From the NCBI RefSeq assembly GCF_000687475.1, contig NC_057321.1:2356001-2420000 (forward strand): a DNA stretch of 64,000 nucleotides, in the 5' to 3' direction. Below are positions 22,614-34,300 of this stretch, piece after piece (the stretch's first letter is position 1; every line of letters begins with the position of its first letter). The position numbers were made by a program, and so were the translations under genes. The notes under the pieces are model-generated. The model saw nothing but the letters and a program-made list of their open reading frames with translations, had not been told where the DNA came from and did not search any database. The stretch is from Ustilaginoidea virens (taxonomy: Eukaryota; Ascomycota; Sordariomycetes; Hypocreales; Clavicipitaceae).

Positions 22614-23025
22614 TTTTACTTTTTTGTTTTTACCCTATCTTTTTGTGTTCACCCCTTGGTCTCTTTTGCTTATTAGTACTACTAATATAGCTATCCTTTG
22701 GTATCTTCGGCTTACCTTTATTAACTTTGGCTTACCTATTATTACCTTTGGCTTACCCTCTATTACCAACGGTATTACCCTGCGGCAATCAACGGCGTAC
22801 CTAACGGCAACTTACGGCGTAACCTCACGGCACTTTTAGCGTAACCTTACGTTATTTTTGGTGTAACCTACGGCACCTACGGACTTTATAGTGTGATATC
22901 TATCACACTATACCACTGTATAACACCTTTGCACCTAGTGCACGACACCCACTGCACCATACGGCACCTGTTATACTCTCCCACTTATAGCACTTTTGGT
23001 ACGGCATTTACGGCACCTTTTATAT

Positions 23026-23079
23026 TACGGCACCTATAGCACCCACGGCACCTACGGCACCTACGGCACTTACGGCACC
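23026..23079 (+). repeat. 9-bp tandem array in the I-d leader
   Basis: Six TACGGCACC-type units, three fewer than in I-b. A second repetitive patch at about 23230-23330 has imperfect copies of CTATTTTACYAGCTATTCGA. Confidence 0.8.
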
Positions 23080-23405
23080 TTTATATTACGGCACCATATA
23101 AGCACCTTGAATATCAACGCTATAATACGGACTTGCACAACGCCTACGGCATCTGTGCTTTTATACTGAGACCGGCCGCTATAATCTGCGGCTATTTTTA
23201 TAGTAGGCTACTAGCCACTATATATACTGGCAATTCGACTAGTTATTCGACTATTTTACTGGCTATTTTACCAGCTATTCGACTATTTTACTAGCTAATT
23301 TACCAGTTATTCGACTATTTTGCTAGCTATTCAGCTATTTATTCTTCTGTTCTTACAACTATCGGCACCATTTTTCAACGGATTTTTAAACTCTTTTTGC
23401 CCACT

Positions 23406-25031
23406 ATGGCAGAGTCAGGATCCTATAAGGTCCCTGAATCCGATACTGAAGTTGATACTAATACACAACTACAGCTGGATATGGACGATATGAAGTCCCA
23501 GATGAATATACTAACAGACCTTATACAGGGCCTAGTTAGTAGGCAAAATAACGATACCCAGGCTACCCAGGCTACTAATAAGAAGCCTACTAAAGCCACT
23601 GAAGCTGGACCTTCCACTAAGACGACTACCACTAAGGATGATGATGATGAGGCTGACGTTATGGAAATCGACCAACCTTCTACCCCTATAAAATATAAGG
23701 GTAAAGAGCCTCTTTATACCACAACGGCACCAACAACAACTATTACCAACCAAATTAGTGATGGGGCTATCAAAGAATTGGCTAAGACTGCCAACCGTTT
23801 TAAAGAGTCACAGAAGCTAAAAAGCCCTTATAATTTCGACCAGTGGAAGCAGGCCCTTACCATACAACTTCGGGCTTTTAAAATAGCTAATTTTGTCAAC
23901 GAACCTTCTATAGCAAGGCACTTTGATGAGTCTGAGCAGGCACTTCTACTACTAATGCTAAAGAATAGCTGTGGTGAAGAAGCTGCAGAGGCTATAGACT
24001 GGTGTAATGACCCAGAGGAAGCCTACCTTCTGCTAGTGGCCCAGTACTGCCACTCACCAGAAGTACAGCGGGCACACTTATACCCTACCTTTCACACCCT
24101 TACATTTACCGGTTATAAAGGCACTTTGGAAGCTTTTAATAGCGAATTTAATAGTTATATTTCTCGCCTCAGAATCTTAGGTTCTAAGATCGACTCTTTC
24201 GACCAAGTTAACCAGTATCTATGGGCTGTAGAGGGGGTATTTACCCGCTGGACGGAACGCCAACGCTCTATGATTAGGGCTTATAGCGCCCAAGGTGTTA
24301 TTAACAGCAGCAAATTTAACCTCCAGTATTTTATGGTTGACCTATTAGAAGAACAGCGTTCTAAAGGGTCTAATAAGGTGGCTGCTAATAATAACCCCAA
24401 GCAGCTTAAGGCTTCTAAGGACCCTAAGAAAGGGTCTATTAATGCCGCTTCTACTAATAATAGCAAGAATAATTCTACTAATAATAGGAAAAAGAAGCAG
24501 CAAAAGAAGAAGGAACAGGACTATAATAATAGCAGCAAACAGCAAAATATTGAGTCCTTTATTATAGGCAATTATAATACCCAGGATACTAATATATCCT
24601 ATTCCTCTTCTTCTACCACTATATCCACTGATATAAGCTATAGTGCTAAATCAGGCGGTAGGACCCCTAAGGATGCCCTCCTTTACGATATAGGCTCTAC
24701 TTATCATATTGTAAATGATAAGAAGTATTTCACCACTTTTCACTATTTTGAGAAGGATGATAAGCCGGTAATTACTACTGGTGGTAGCCCTATTTCCCCT
24801 ACTGGTTGGGGCACAGCACGATTTACTGTGCTACAGGGCGTTAATCCCACCAAATGGGGTATTATAGAGCTCAAGAATGCACTATATATTCCTACCTTGG
24901 ATATTAACATTATTAGCGGTGTAAAGCACTATGCCGCTAAAGGGGTATTAATTAGAAATCAGCTTTGGTTAGCAAGCCGTAAATGCATCGGCATTTTTAA
25001 TTTTGAAAAATACGGCTTTTTCCTTCTATAG
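23406..25031 (+). pseudogene. I-d gag, protease and pre-integrase region, open 541 codons
   Basis: ATG at 23406 (MAESGSYKVPESDTEVD) opens a frame that runs without a stop to TAG at 25029-25031, where I-b has CAG. It covers all of gag (capsid-like YNFDQWKQAL onwards, basic RKKKQQKKKEQD tail) and the protease region. The protease signature DTGS is DIGS here (GATATAGGC near 24688): the catalytic Asp remains but the next residue is changed by C to T. This could be the one product of the derivative that is still nearly full length; whether a gag protein is made is unknown. Confidence 0.85.
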
Positions 25032-27149
25032 AAAGGAATAGACACATCACTACTGCATCAACCTTGCAGCTATTATACTATTACTAATAGTATATCAGTA
25101 GAGGTCCCTAGCCCTACTAACCCTGCTGATTATAGTAATCCTGAGGATACTACTATTACCCCCGTTCCTACTACTGCGACTAGTAAGGAACCTGTAGAGG
25201 CTACTAGCCCTACTACTAACCAGCCCGCTACCACAACTAGCGAAGACCCTGTAGAGGCTACCAGCCCTACTACTAACTCTCCCGCTATTACGACTAGCGA
25301 AAATCCCGCTATTACGACTAGCGAAAATCCCGCTATTACGACTAGCGAAAATCCTGTAGTGGCTACTAGCCCTACTCCTGCCCTTATAGCTGCTGATACA
25401 GAATATTAGAAGCTATTACAATTAGCCGGCATTTGGCATGTACGGCTAGGGCATATAGGTATTCAGCTACTTAAAAAGACCTATGCTAATACCTACCTTG
25501 TCTACCTTCTAAAGAAGAAGGTTGTTACTAAAACAACCTTTATTACCTTTATCCATCAAAATGAAGGTATAGGCCCTATTTCTAGTGGCCTAGAAGGAGA
25601 CTTTCATAAAGGGCAAAATACAGGTTCAGAGGGGGTATTTAGCAGTAAAGAACCTGCTATTTTACTGGATGACCTAGAAAGCATTCCTGACCCTACTAAC
25701 TCTGCTAACCTTACTAGCATTACTAGCACTAATGCTATACCGGATGACCTAGAAAGCATGCCGGACCCTACTAATTTTACTAGTATTACTAATGCTACCC
25801 CGGATGATATTACTAATACTAATGCCACTGTGGATTACCTTCCTAAGTCAGAAGACTTTATAGGCGCCTTTCTAAATAGCGAACTTTCTGAGACTATTTA
25901 TATAGATATTCCTGATGGATTCCTTAAATTTACGGAAAGTTTACTAACTGATAGCAAGCTTTGGTCTAATATATAGCGCCAACGGCTACTAACTTTGCTT
26001 AAAAAAGCTGGATTTAACCCTTCTATTAAGCAAGCTATCTTGCTAAAGAAGGCCCTATACGGGCTAAAACAAGCACCCCGCAAATGGCAATACCGGCTAA
26101 AAGACCTGATTTCTAGTGAAGGTTTTTTACCTTTAGCTTCTGATGCTGCCGTCTTTTATAATAAGCAAACCAGCACTTTTATCGTCACCTATATTGACGA
26201 TTGCCTATTAGTTGGTCCAAATATAACTTATATTAACCAGCTAAAAAGGAAATTCCATAAGGTCTATACTATAGAAGACCGCGGTCCGGCTTCCTTCTTC
26301 CTAAGCGTACAGATTATACGAAATAGGAAGGAAGGTCTATTGTGGCTACACCAAGCCTAATTTATAGCAGAGGTCCTAGCTAAATTCGGTCTATAGGATA
26401 CTAAACCTCAGCTAATTCCACTTCAACTAGGGATTCTAAATAAATCTAGTGGAAAAGACCTTAGCCCTACTGATCAGAGCCTTTATCAGAACCTTACTGG
26501 CACTATAATGTGGCTTATGATGATGACTAGGCCCGACCTAGCATTTCCTACCCAATACCTTTCTCGGTTTATGTCTAAGGCAACTAATGTGCATTTAAAT
26601 GCTGCGAAAGGCAGCTTTAGCTACCTTAAAGGCACTGAGAACCTAGCTATTTGCTTTACTAAAAGCAATCAACAGCCTATTATAACCGCTTATTCTGATA
26701 GCGATTTTGCTGGCTGTAAAGAAACCTCTAAATCTACTGGAGGCTTCTTAACTACTATTAATAGTAGTCCTATTAGCTGGCGTTCTAAGCGAGCCTCTTT
26801 AATAGTATTATCTACTTTAGAAGCTGAATCTAATGCATTACTTAAGACTATCCGTAAGGTACAATGGCTTTCTAACCTTTATAAGGAGCTGGAAATCGAT
26901 ATTTTACGCCCTATACCGTTATACTGCGATAATCAGGGCTCTATTTCGAATTCTAATGACCCTAACCAGCATGCTCGCACTAAGCATACACTATTAAAAT
27001 TCCGGTATATTAGGGAGTAAGCACAGCTGGGCTTGGTTAAAATTACCTACTTACCTACTAATAGTATGCCTGCTGACGGTCTTACAAAGCCACTGCCGGG
27101 CCCTAAATTTACTAGGTTCCGCGAGTTACTAGGTCTTAGGGCCTGCTAA
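25032..27149 (+). pseudogene. I-d pol remnant with shared deletions and stops
   Basis: Continues the polyprotein after the TAG at 25029. It has the three 24-bp repeats, the integrase zinc region (with a stop GAATATTAG near 25407), the AATACC deletion of the integrase core, the second deletion at PKSEDFIGAF, and the TAG at 25974-25976 also present in I-a. The catalytic YVDD is YIDD here (near 26194). The RNase H domain is complete in length but has several stops (26359, 26394 region, 27018) and ends at TAA 27147-27149. It is not functional. Confidence 0.88.
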
Positions 27150-27263
27150 CTTATACTAACTTACTAAGGTTTTTCCTATGTTTTTCCTTAGGACCTTTAT
27201 TGCATTTTCTTTCCCTATCCTTTACACGATTAGCTTGATACTACAGTAGCTAATCAGAGGGGG

Positions 27264-27982
27264 TGTTAAAATCCTATAGTAGCCTACTAGGCTGCTGGCC
27301 TAATGCCCTACTGGCCTACTAACCTTCTGACCATTATACCGCCTCTTGGACTTACGGTAGTCTTACCAACCTTAGGCCTTTGCCTTTTACCTTAGGATTT
27401 TCAGTGGATTATTTACTGTATATCAAGTAAGGTAGGCCTTATTAAAAAAGGTGTGGCATTGCTAAATTAGCGTGGTGGGCCTACTAGTGTGGTGGCTAGT
27501 CCACTAGTGTGGTGGGTAGTCACTAGCGTGGTGGTTAGTCACTAGCGTGGTGGCTAATTACTAGTGCGGTGGTTAGGGTGGTTGGAAAGGCTGGATATAG
27601 TGGGGCTGCTGACGTATTATATACGTGGCATAGCAAGCATTACGGGGAGCTTTCTTACTGGCTACCTTGGATGCCTGGGCCCACCCCTCCTTCGTGTATA
27701 TATAGGATAGCTTTTCCCCTTCTTTCTAGATAGTAGAAGGGCAGCACAATCGAGTCTGTTAATGCACTATATGCCTCTTAACTTCCACCTTCCCTGCGTT
27801 TCTGGTTATCTTATATTTGCCTTGCCTTTACACTTGCCCTGCTTTATAGCACTTGTATAGTCTTAGGACTTGGTGAAAAATCTAGTATTTATACTAAGAT
27901 TAGTTCACAGGTCGCAGACAGTCTTGTGCCATCTAGCTAGCTAGTAAGGCTTTGCTTTATAGTGACCTTGAGAATTGCAATA
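27264..27982 (+). repeat. 3' LTR of I-d
   Basis: 719 bp, preceded by the purine tract CAGAGGGGG and followed by the target copy ATAGG and the last nine bases of the I-c LTR. Confidence 0.93.
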
Positions 27983-27996
27983 ATAGGATTTTAACA

Positions 27997-29553
27997 GGAT
28001 GCATTATAGTATGGGGTTCCCCGCGAGATATTAATTAAGCTATATATAGGATGTGTGGGAATTAGTATAGCTTTTATACCCTTTTGCTCTTCTATAATGC
28101 TTATAAATAGGTAGCTTTTTAGTTGCTTATATATATTTAGTATATCTATCGTATGGGAACTCTTTATCTTTTGCATATTGATACTCTTTATCTGAAAAGT
28201 CCCCTTCTAGAAGATAGTTACTAGCAGTATAGCGTGGCTTCTAGGGATAAATAGGATCCGATTCCCCCCTAGTAGGGGTACTATTAGCAGCGGATAAGGA
28301 TATATTCGGGTTCTATATAGGGTTAGTATAAGATGCTCGCGATATAGGTAGGGACTTAAGACTTACTAATAGGCTTTATATATAGGCTAGATCGGGTCTT
28401 ACTACGAAAGGAGTTAGTAGCTAATTGTAATAGAGATAGAATTCGGTAAGGAATATTAATGTAGAAGGGGCGGAAATAATACTTTAACCGATTAGTATAT
28501 AATATGGGCTTAATATGGGATAAAAAAACTTATAATAATAGGGACCTTTAATGCTTAGTGATAGCCTTAATAGGAAAAAGGGAAGAAGGAAAAAAGCCCC
28601 TAGCGAAAAATAATAAAGACTATAGGGAGATTTCTAGCTAGCAGCTAGCGAAAAATTTTTTATAATATTCTTAGTTATACCGGTTAACCTCTAACTGGCG
28701 GTATAATAACGAACTTTTATACGCTTCTATTATGCTATTCCTAATTGACGATTATACGACTCCTGTTAATTGTATGGCTATATCTATTACGCTTATAGAT
28801 GAATCCTTCCTATACCCGGCAATTGGCCTATATATAGATTTGAGGATATCGCGGTATAGTAATCGGCGATATGATTAGTCCTTAGTAGAGTATTGATTAA
28901 CGATGGAAGGCGATTTTTCCGATTCTGAGGCGGAGGAGGGGGGTATATTACGGGCTTGGGCTACGCCCGCGCTATAATGTGGCTAGGATTTGGGCTGTGC
29001 CCGCGACTAGCCTAAGGAGTATCGGTATAGGGTTACGAGGGCTCGCTAAGGACTCGGCCTGTATTACGTACGGGTATAAATAGACTACTTAGAGGCCCCT
29101 ATTTGGGTCCTCTTCCTTTCCTCCTTAGTCTATTTAATATATTTATTCGACGCCTATTCGCAGTAGCCCTAGGGCTAGTCCTTTACAGCTTTCCTTTAAT
29201 GGTAAATGCGGTATACTTCCCTTTAGTAATATTCCTTTTCTTTTAAAGCTTTACCTACTACCTTATATTTTTAATAATCTTACGAAAGTTAATATATTGC
29301 CCTCGCTTCTCGGCCCTAGTAATTTCCCGATCGATATTATCCTAAATACTAGGATACTTCTAAGAGAGGGCTTTTGCTAATATATTAGCAGGCTTATTCC
29401 CTAATAGGAGGACTAAGCCACTTTATTTTAGTCGGTTGTAAATAGTCAATACTTTACTAAGCCATTCTAAAACGTTATATTTATTGAGATTCCATTCTAT
29501 AACCTAAACGAAGCGCTATATAATGTGCTCAGTAATGGCAGTCTTTACCGGCT
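27997..29553 (-). pseudogene. Decayed frame of unknown family, downstream part (split by III-a)
   Basis: On the minus strand a single frame runs leftwards from 29553; stops are TAA/TAG at CAA/CAG-like places. It continues, across the III-a target site, the frame at 52430-53105. Readable motifs include EWNLNKYNVLEWLSKVL, LLLGNKPANIL and TRAEKRGQYINFRKI, then a basic stretch. From about 28660 down to 27997 the frame is still readable (NYLLEGDFSDKEYQYAKDKE near 28190) but another frame is open there too, so support is weaker. I do not recognise the family. Confidence 0.4.
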
Positions 29554-29558
29554 GTATA

Positions 29559-29899
29559 TATTAGTGTCACATCAAGGGGTACCCAGTTGTACGTAGGGTT
29601 GCGCGCGTGGTATTAAGTACCGTGAGGTCACCGGTTAAAGGTATGATTACTTCTTTGATTATGACTGATTAACTAAGAGGAAAGAAAGGAAGCAAAAGAG
29701 TAATTACACGATGTGGCCTTTTTGTGCGTGCCGTAGTCACGTGCATCGGCGCGGTCGGGCCGGGCTGCCCGCGTGCCCTACCGGGCTCAGGGGCACAGGG
29801 GCAAAAGGGGCAAAAGTGGCCACATCGTGCGCAACGGGTGTACGCGGCACATCCATCGTAATATGCCCAATTGGGCACCTTGCGACAGCGATTCCGATA
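29559..29899 (-). repeat. 3' LTR of III-a
   Basis: 341-bp LTR. On the minus strand it starts TATCGG (TGTCGG in the other copies) and ends GTGACACTAATA. The end is fixed by the adjacent GTATA target copy. It carries the palindrome around TGCCCAATTGGGCA near 29862. Confidence 0.9.
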
Positions 29900-29940
29900 C
29901 TGGCAGCTTCTCTTTTTATAGAAGCAAATATCGGAATCGC
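29888..29940 (-). other. Hairpin across the internal/3' LTR border of III-a
   Basis: GCGATTCCGATA at 29888 pairs with TATCGGAATCGC ending at 29940, and between them GCTTCT can pair with AGAAGC around an A/T-rich loop. The outer arm lies in the LTR and the inner arm in the interior. III-b has the same structure at 44708-44760. Confidence 0.7.
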
Positions 29941-30243
29941 TAGGATATAAGGCGCACATATAGAAAGAAAAGTGCGGCGCGGTCTCGGCAGGTTATGCCG
30001 CCGATAACGCCGTCGCGCCGCGCGGCCGGCTTGTATAGGCTCATACCGTATAGCCGGTATATTGAATATCGCAGCTAAAACAAAGGGGCAAAAAGGGGCG
30101 GTAGTAAACATAGGAAAAACGGCAAATGCAGTATTGAACACAAGGAAATCCACCCACTTACCACATATAATATCACTAATACCTTCTAAACGTAGTCAGA
30201 TATTAACCGACCTCTTTACCCACCCTTCCATACGTATAACAGC

Positions 30244-30320
30244 CTAATTTCGGTCGACAAAGGTCTTAAGGGCTTTATTAGGCGTTCCTTTAGTTATTGC
30301 GTCGGCGAGATTATTATTCC
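30244..30320 (-). pseudogene. III-a pol, C-terminal end of RNase H
   Basis: The last codons of the III-a polyprotein, matching III-b around ALKTFVD (44365-44396). II-b cuts it off at 30320. The next upstream piece is 37894-37931. From 29941 to 30243 the element has its non-coding tail. Confidence 0.8.
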
Positions 30321-31036
30321 TGTTGAAATCAGCGCCTTTTTAGCTGTATTTTGGTACTGGTCTCGCTACCGTACGATGTCTCTACGTTGAGATATCGCGG
30401 TGGCTATACCAGGCGCTATGGTGGGGCACAGCGCCCCACAACGCCGATTATAGTGGGCCACAGCGCCGGTCACGGCACCGGCACAGCGCCCCACAGCCGG
30501 CCACAGCGGCCGGTCACAGCGGGCCACAGGGCCCACAACAGGCGGCGCATTTCTACGGGATTACCAAATGGGCAAACCTTGCTAATACCAGCACTTTCGG
30601 CCTTCTATATACAGTCACCCGCTACACCGGTCATTTACGGCAGACCGATATAGGGCTTCCGGCCCGTACGGCAGGCTGTTATAGGGCATCCGGCACACCG
30701 CTATAAGCCACTGGGCTTGGTTGGGTAGGCATTGGGTAGGATATTGGGCACGGTTGGGCAGACCGACTTTTCGTCGGGTTTTTCGCTATTTTTGCGGTTT
30801 TTCATTATTTTCAACCACTTTTTCAAGATGGTAGAAATATGCCTAAAATTCCCTCTTTCTAGCTAGAATAGTCACCAACAATTAGAATCAGATTTCCCTA
30901 ATATCTTTGCTCTGGTCAACCTCTCGTGCGCTTTAAATCTTTAACCAGCTCTTTGTTTTATTCTGCAATGCCTTGTACGCCACTATCGGTACTTAGTATA
31001 CTTTCCAACAGTGTTCTGAGTCACCATTTTGCAACA
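30321..31036 (+). repeat. 5' LTR of II-b
   Basis: TGTTGAAATCAGCGCC to TTGCAACA, 716 bp, with the GC-rich block (CCGGTCACGGCACCGGCACA) near 30470-30540. Confidence 0.95.
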
Positions 31037-31050
31037 GGTTATGAGCCCGG
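31037..31050 (+). promoter_or_regulatory. Primer-binding site of II-b
   Basis: GGTTATGAGCCCGG directly follows the LTR, the same initiator-Met anticodon-arm complement as in family I. Confidence 0.85.
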
Positions 31051-31337
31051 TGTCTTAAGGCTTCTAGCTTAAGACTTTTTTACGCTAACTTAGGATTTTA
31101 ACGCACTTAGCAGCTAACCTTCTAGAAATCTAACTAACGATATTACTATCTGCAGTAAGGGACTGATCATCCCAGATTTAGGAACCCAGCTACCACACCA
31201 AGCTGCAACACATCCTTTTTGCAACAGGATTTTCTAAGGTTATTCCTTAACGCAGCTTTCTTCTAGTTTTATCTAGATTTTCAGTCTTGATTTTCTTCGC
31301 ATTTTTAAGACTTTCCGGCACCTTTTCTCTTCCTACA

Positions 31338-34300
31338 ATAGCCAGTCAGAACGTTCCTGCCAATAACCCAGGCCACAATAACCCAGGCCACAATAACCCA
31401 GGCTACCAAGTCCCTGATACGGCAGAGGTAGAAGAATCTAATAATAACCAGGAAATTGCCCAGCTTAGGGAAGACCAACAGGAAATAAGAAAAGAATTCA
31501 GTCATAAATTTAATCGAATGAACTCAAAAATCGATTTTTTAGCTAATAAGGTGGGCACCTTAGTAGACAGACTAATCAAGCCTGCTGCCAGCCTACTATC
31601 ACAGGATATAATAGATATGGATACCTTCCAAACTCCTGTAGGTAAGGGAAATACCTCTCTACCTAAAGCCTAGCAATAACCCCTACCGGTTCCATCCAGT
31701 ATTAGCAGCCAAGTCAGCGCTATAGCTATCAAGGAACTAGCTAAGACAGCCAACAGATTCCAAGAATCCTAAAAGCTAAGGGGGGTATCTAACTTCGACT
31801 AATAGAAACAGGCCCTTATGATTCAACTTAGGGCACTTAATATCGCTAAATTTATCAAAGAACCTTCTATTACTAGTAAATTCAACGATTCAGAGCAAGC
31901 ACTTTTACTATTACTTATTAAGAATAGTTGCACAGAAGGACTAGCTACCGCTATCAACTAGTGCACTGACCTAGAGTCAGCCTTTATATTACTTACTAAA
32001 TAGTATTCTCACTTATTAGATGTATAGCGGACCCACCTATACCCTGCCTTCTATTAACTAAATTTTATAGGCTATAAGGGTACCTTAGAATCTTTCAACG
32101 CCTCCTTTAATAGCTACCTATCCAGGCTGTAAATTTTAGGCTCCTATATACAACCTTTCGACTAAATCAGCCAATATTTATATACTGTAGAAGGGGTCTT
32201 TTTTTAGTGGGCAGAACGGCACCGCACAATAATAAGAATCGCCTATACTTAGGGAAATACATTAAATATTAACCTGCAATTTTATATAGTTGATTTACTG
32301 GAAGAATAACGCATTAAAGGATCATCAGTAGTAAGGGCTACCACCCACCTCGCAAAGGTTAAGGGTGCTGCTACTAACAATAGTAGTAAGCCAGCTAGTA
32401 ATAATACTAGCAAGGGTAGTAAAAACACTACCACCAACGCTAATAAAAAGAAACAGGGGTCTTCTACCCAATAAGGGTCTTCTTTAGCTATATAAGGCAA
32501 GCCGGAAAATAAGAAGAAGAAAGAAAAGAAAGATTCAGCTAATAAAGCAGATACCCTATAAAAGACCGACGAAAAGGAAAAGACTATTGATTTTTTCGTA
32601 CTAGGGAATTATAACACTCTAAGTCTTACACCTAGTAAGACAGCCTATTCTTCCTTCTAGGACCGTAAATATATGCAATTTCTAGCTACTAGCTATAGTG
32701 CATAATCCGGTGGGAAAACGCTAATAGATTCTTTGCTTTACGATACTGGTTCTACGGTGCATATCATTAACGATAAAAAGCATTTCACCTACTTCCAATA
32801 CTATACCGGAAACAGACTAGTCATTAGCATAGGTGGTGGCCCAATCAAGCCCAATGGGTGGGGCACAGCGCGTTTTACCGTGCTATAGGGCACCAACCTA
32901 CCTCAGTGGGGCACCTTAGAGCTAACTAACGCCCTCTTCATACCAGCTTTTAACATTAATATCTTTAGCGGCGTTAAACACTATCTAAATCATGGCAGTA
33001 TTCAGGGCCAAAGCCTAGTTAATAGCAATAATAAGTGCATTAGGCTTCTTAATTTTAAGAAGTATGGCTTCTTTTTATAATAAAAAAGGGTAGATTCGCC
33101 GTTTTTACACCATACCAGCTAACCGGCTTCATATAGTATCTCGGTCGAATTACCTGCCTCAGCCAACCTAGAAGAATACGAGGAATATCCCCTACCAGAG
33201 GATTTACCTACCCTACTAGCTGACTCGGACCTTCCACTTCCACCAGCTAATTCGCAAGCTAACCCACCAGCTAACTTACCAGCTAACCCACCAGCTAGTC
33301 CTGGTTTTTCGGTGGTACCAACAGAGGCTGCTATTCCCAATACAGCCCAACCACCACAGAGGGCCCCGGTCGCCCTCAACCCTACCCTAATACCAGCTGC
33401 TAATACAGAATATCAAAAGCTGCTATTATTAGCCGGACTTTAGTATATCCGGCTTGGGCACATCGGAATCCAACTTTTAAAGAAAACCTATGCATCAACC
33501 ATAGGGTTACCTGATCTTAATAAGGTAAAGGATTCTGATTTCAACTGCATCGCCTGTAAAAGGGTAAAGTCAGTTCGGCGTTTTACATCAGGGGCTATAC
33601 CAGACCCGATGCACTGTTTAGATATTATAGAGGGTGATATTTTCTAAATTAATCCTCTTCTATATAATAAATGCCCTATCTGCCTCATCTTAATTAACCG
33701 GAAATCACGCTTCCATTAGGTATATTTACTACCTAATAAAGAGGGACCTATGGTATTCCTAGTATTATAGGGGTTCTTCCAAGGTCTTAGGAATTACTAC
33801 GGCAAATCAGCTATTAAATTCTACTATGATGGTGGCAAAGAAATTAATAATATTATTACAGCCTAGCTAGCTCTTAAGGGCATAGATTTTTTAACCTCTT
33901 CCCCTTATATTTATAAGCAAAATAGGTTAGCAGAACGCTCTATATGGGTTATCGTTGACCGACTTAGAGCTACTATGCTTTAGTCTCAGTTACCTTCTTA
34001 CCTTTAGTCTATAGTGATTCTTAGTATTACTACCTTAGTAAATCTAATAGTAGTCTTAAACCGTTTTTCGTTACCTTTTGAGGAATTAAAGAAGGACTTT
34101 CTAGAAATTACGCACTACCACCTACCCGACCTTACTAGCTTTAGGGCTATTAGTGCGGCTATAGAGGTGCTAATCCCTCCAGAAAAACGGGTTATTAGCC
34201 ATAAGTTAGCCCCCCGGACTGAATCAGGTAGGTTACTAGCTACGCTAGGTAACGGCACCTACCTCGTCTACATCCCATATCGCCGGGTTGTCACTAAGAC

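Larger units (their letters stand above)
21879..27982 (+). mobile_element. Family I copia element I-d, deletion derivative, 6.1 kb
   Basis: Complete at both ends, with 719-bp LTRs (21879-22597 and 27264-27982) and the duplication ATAGG (21874-21878, 27983-27987). Reading the two LTRs side by side I found no difference, so insertion is very recent. The interior nevertheless lacks the integrase core and the first part of the reverse transcriptase and has many stops. It must have been copied from an already defective template by enzymes supplied from elsewhere. Confidence 0.93.
18208..27996 (-). mobile_element. Family I copia element I-c, 5' half, minus strand, interrupted by I-d
   Basis: Minus-strand family I element. 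Its 5' LTR is 21184-21878 plus 27988-27996, split by I-d nine bases from the LTR start. Leader and gag-pol run from 21183 down to 18208, where II-a has inserted into the integrase core. The 3' half of I-c is absent from the window, most simply because one deletion removed the 3' half of II-a together with the rest of I-c. Confidence 0.9.

Noticed and set aside
27991..28176. 61-codon minus ORF free of stops
   Set aside because: It overlaps the I-c LTR end, uses a frame different from the decayed frame around it, and is likely chance in AT-rich DNA.
29075..29083. TATAAATAG, a good TATA box on plus
   Set aside because: No plus-strand gene follows; the only frame here runs on minus. In TA-rich mutated DNA such a match is expected by chance.
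29711..30153. ORFs on both strands in the family III LTR and tail (recurring at 44465-44946 and 52194-52449)
   Set aside because: They cover LTR and non-coding tail of family III elements and recur only because the LTR recurs.
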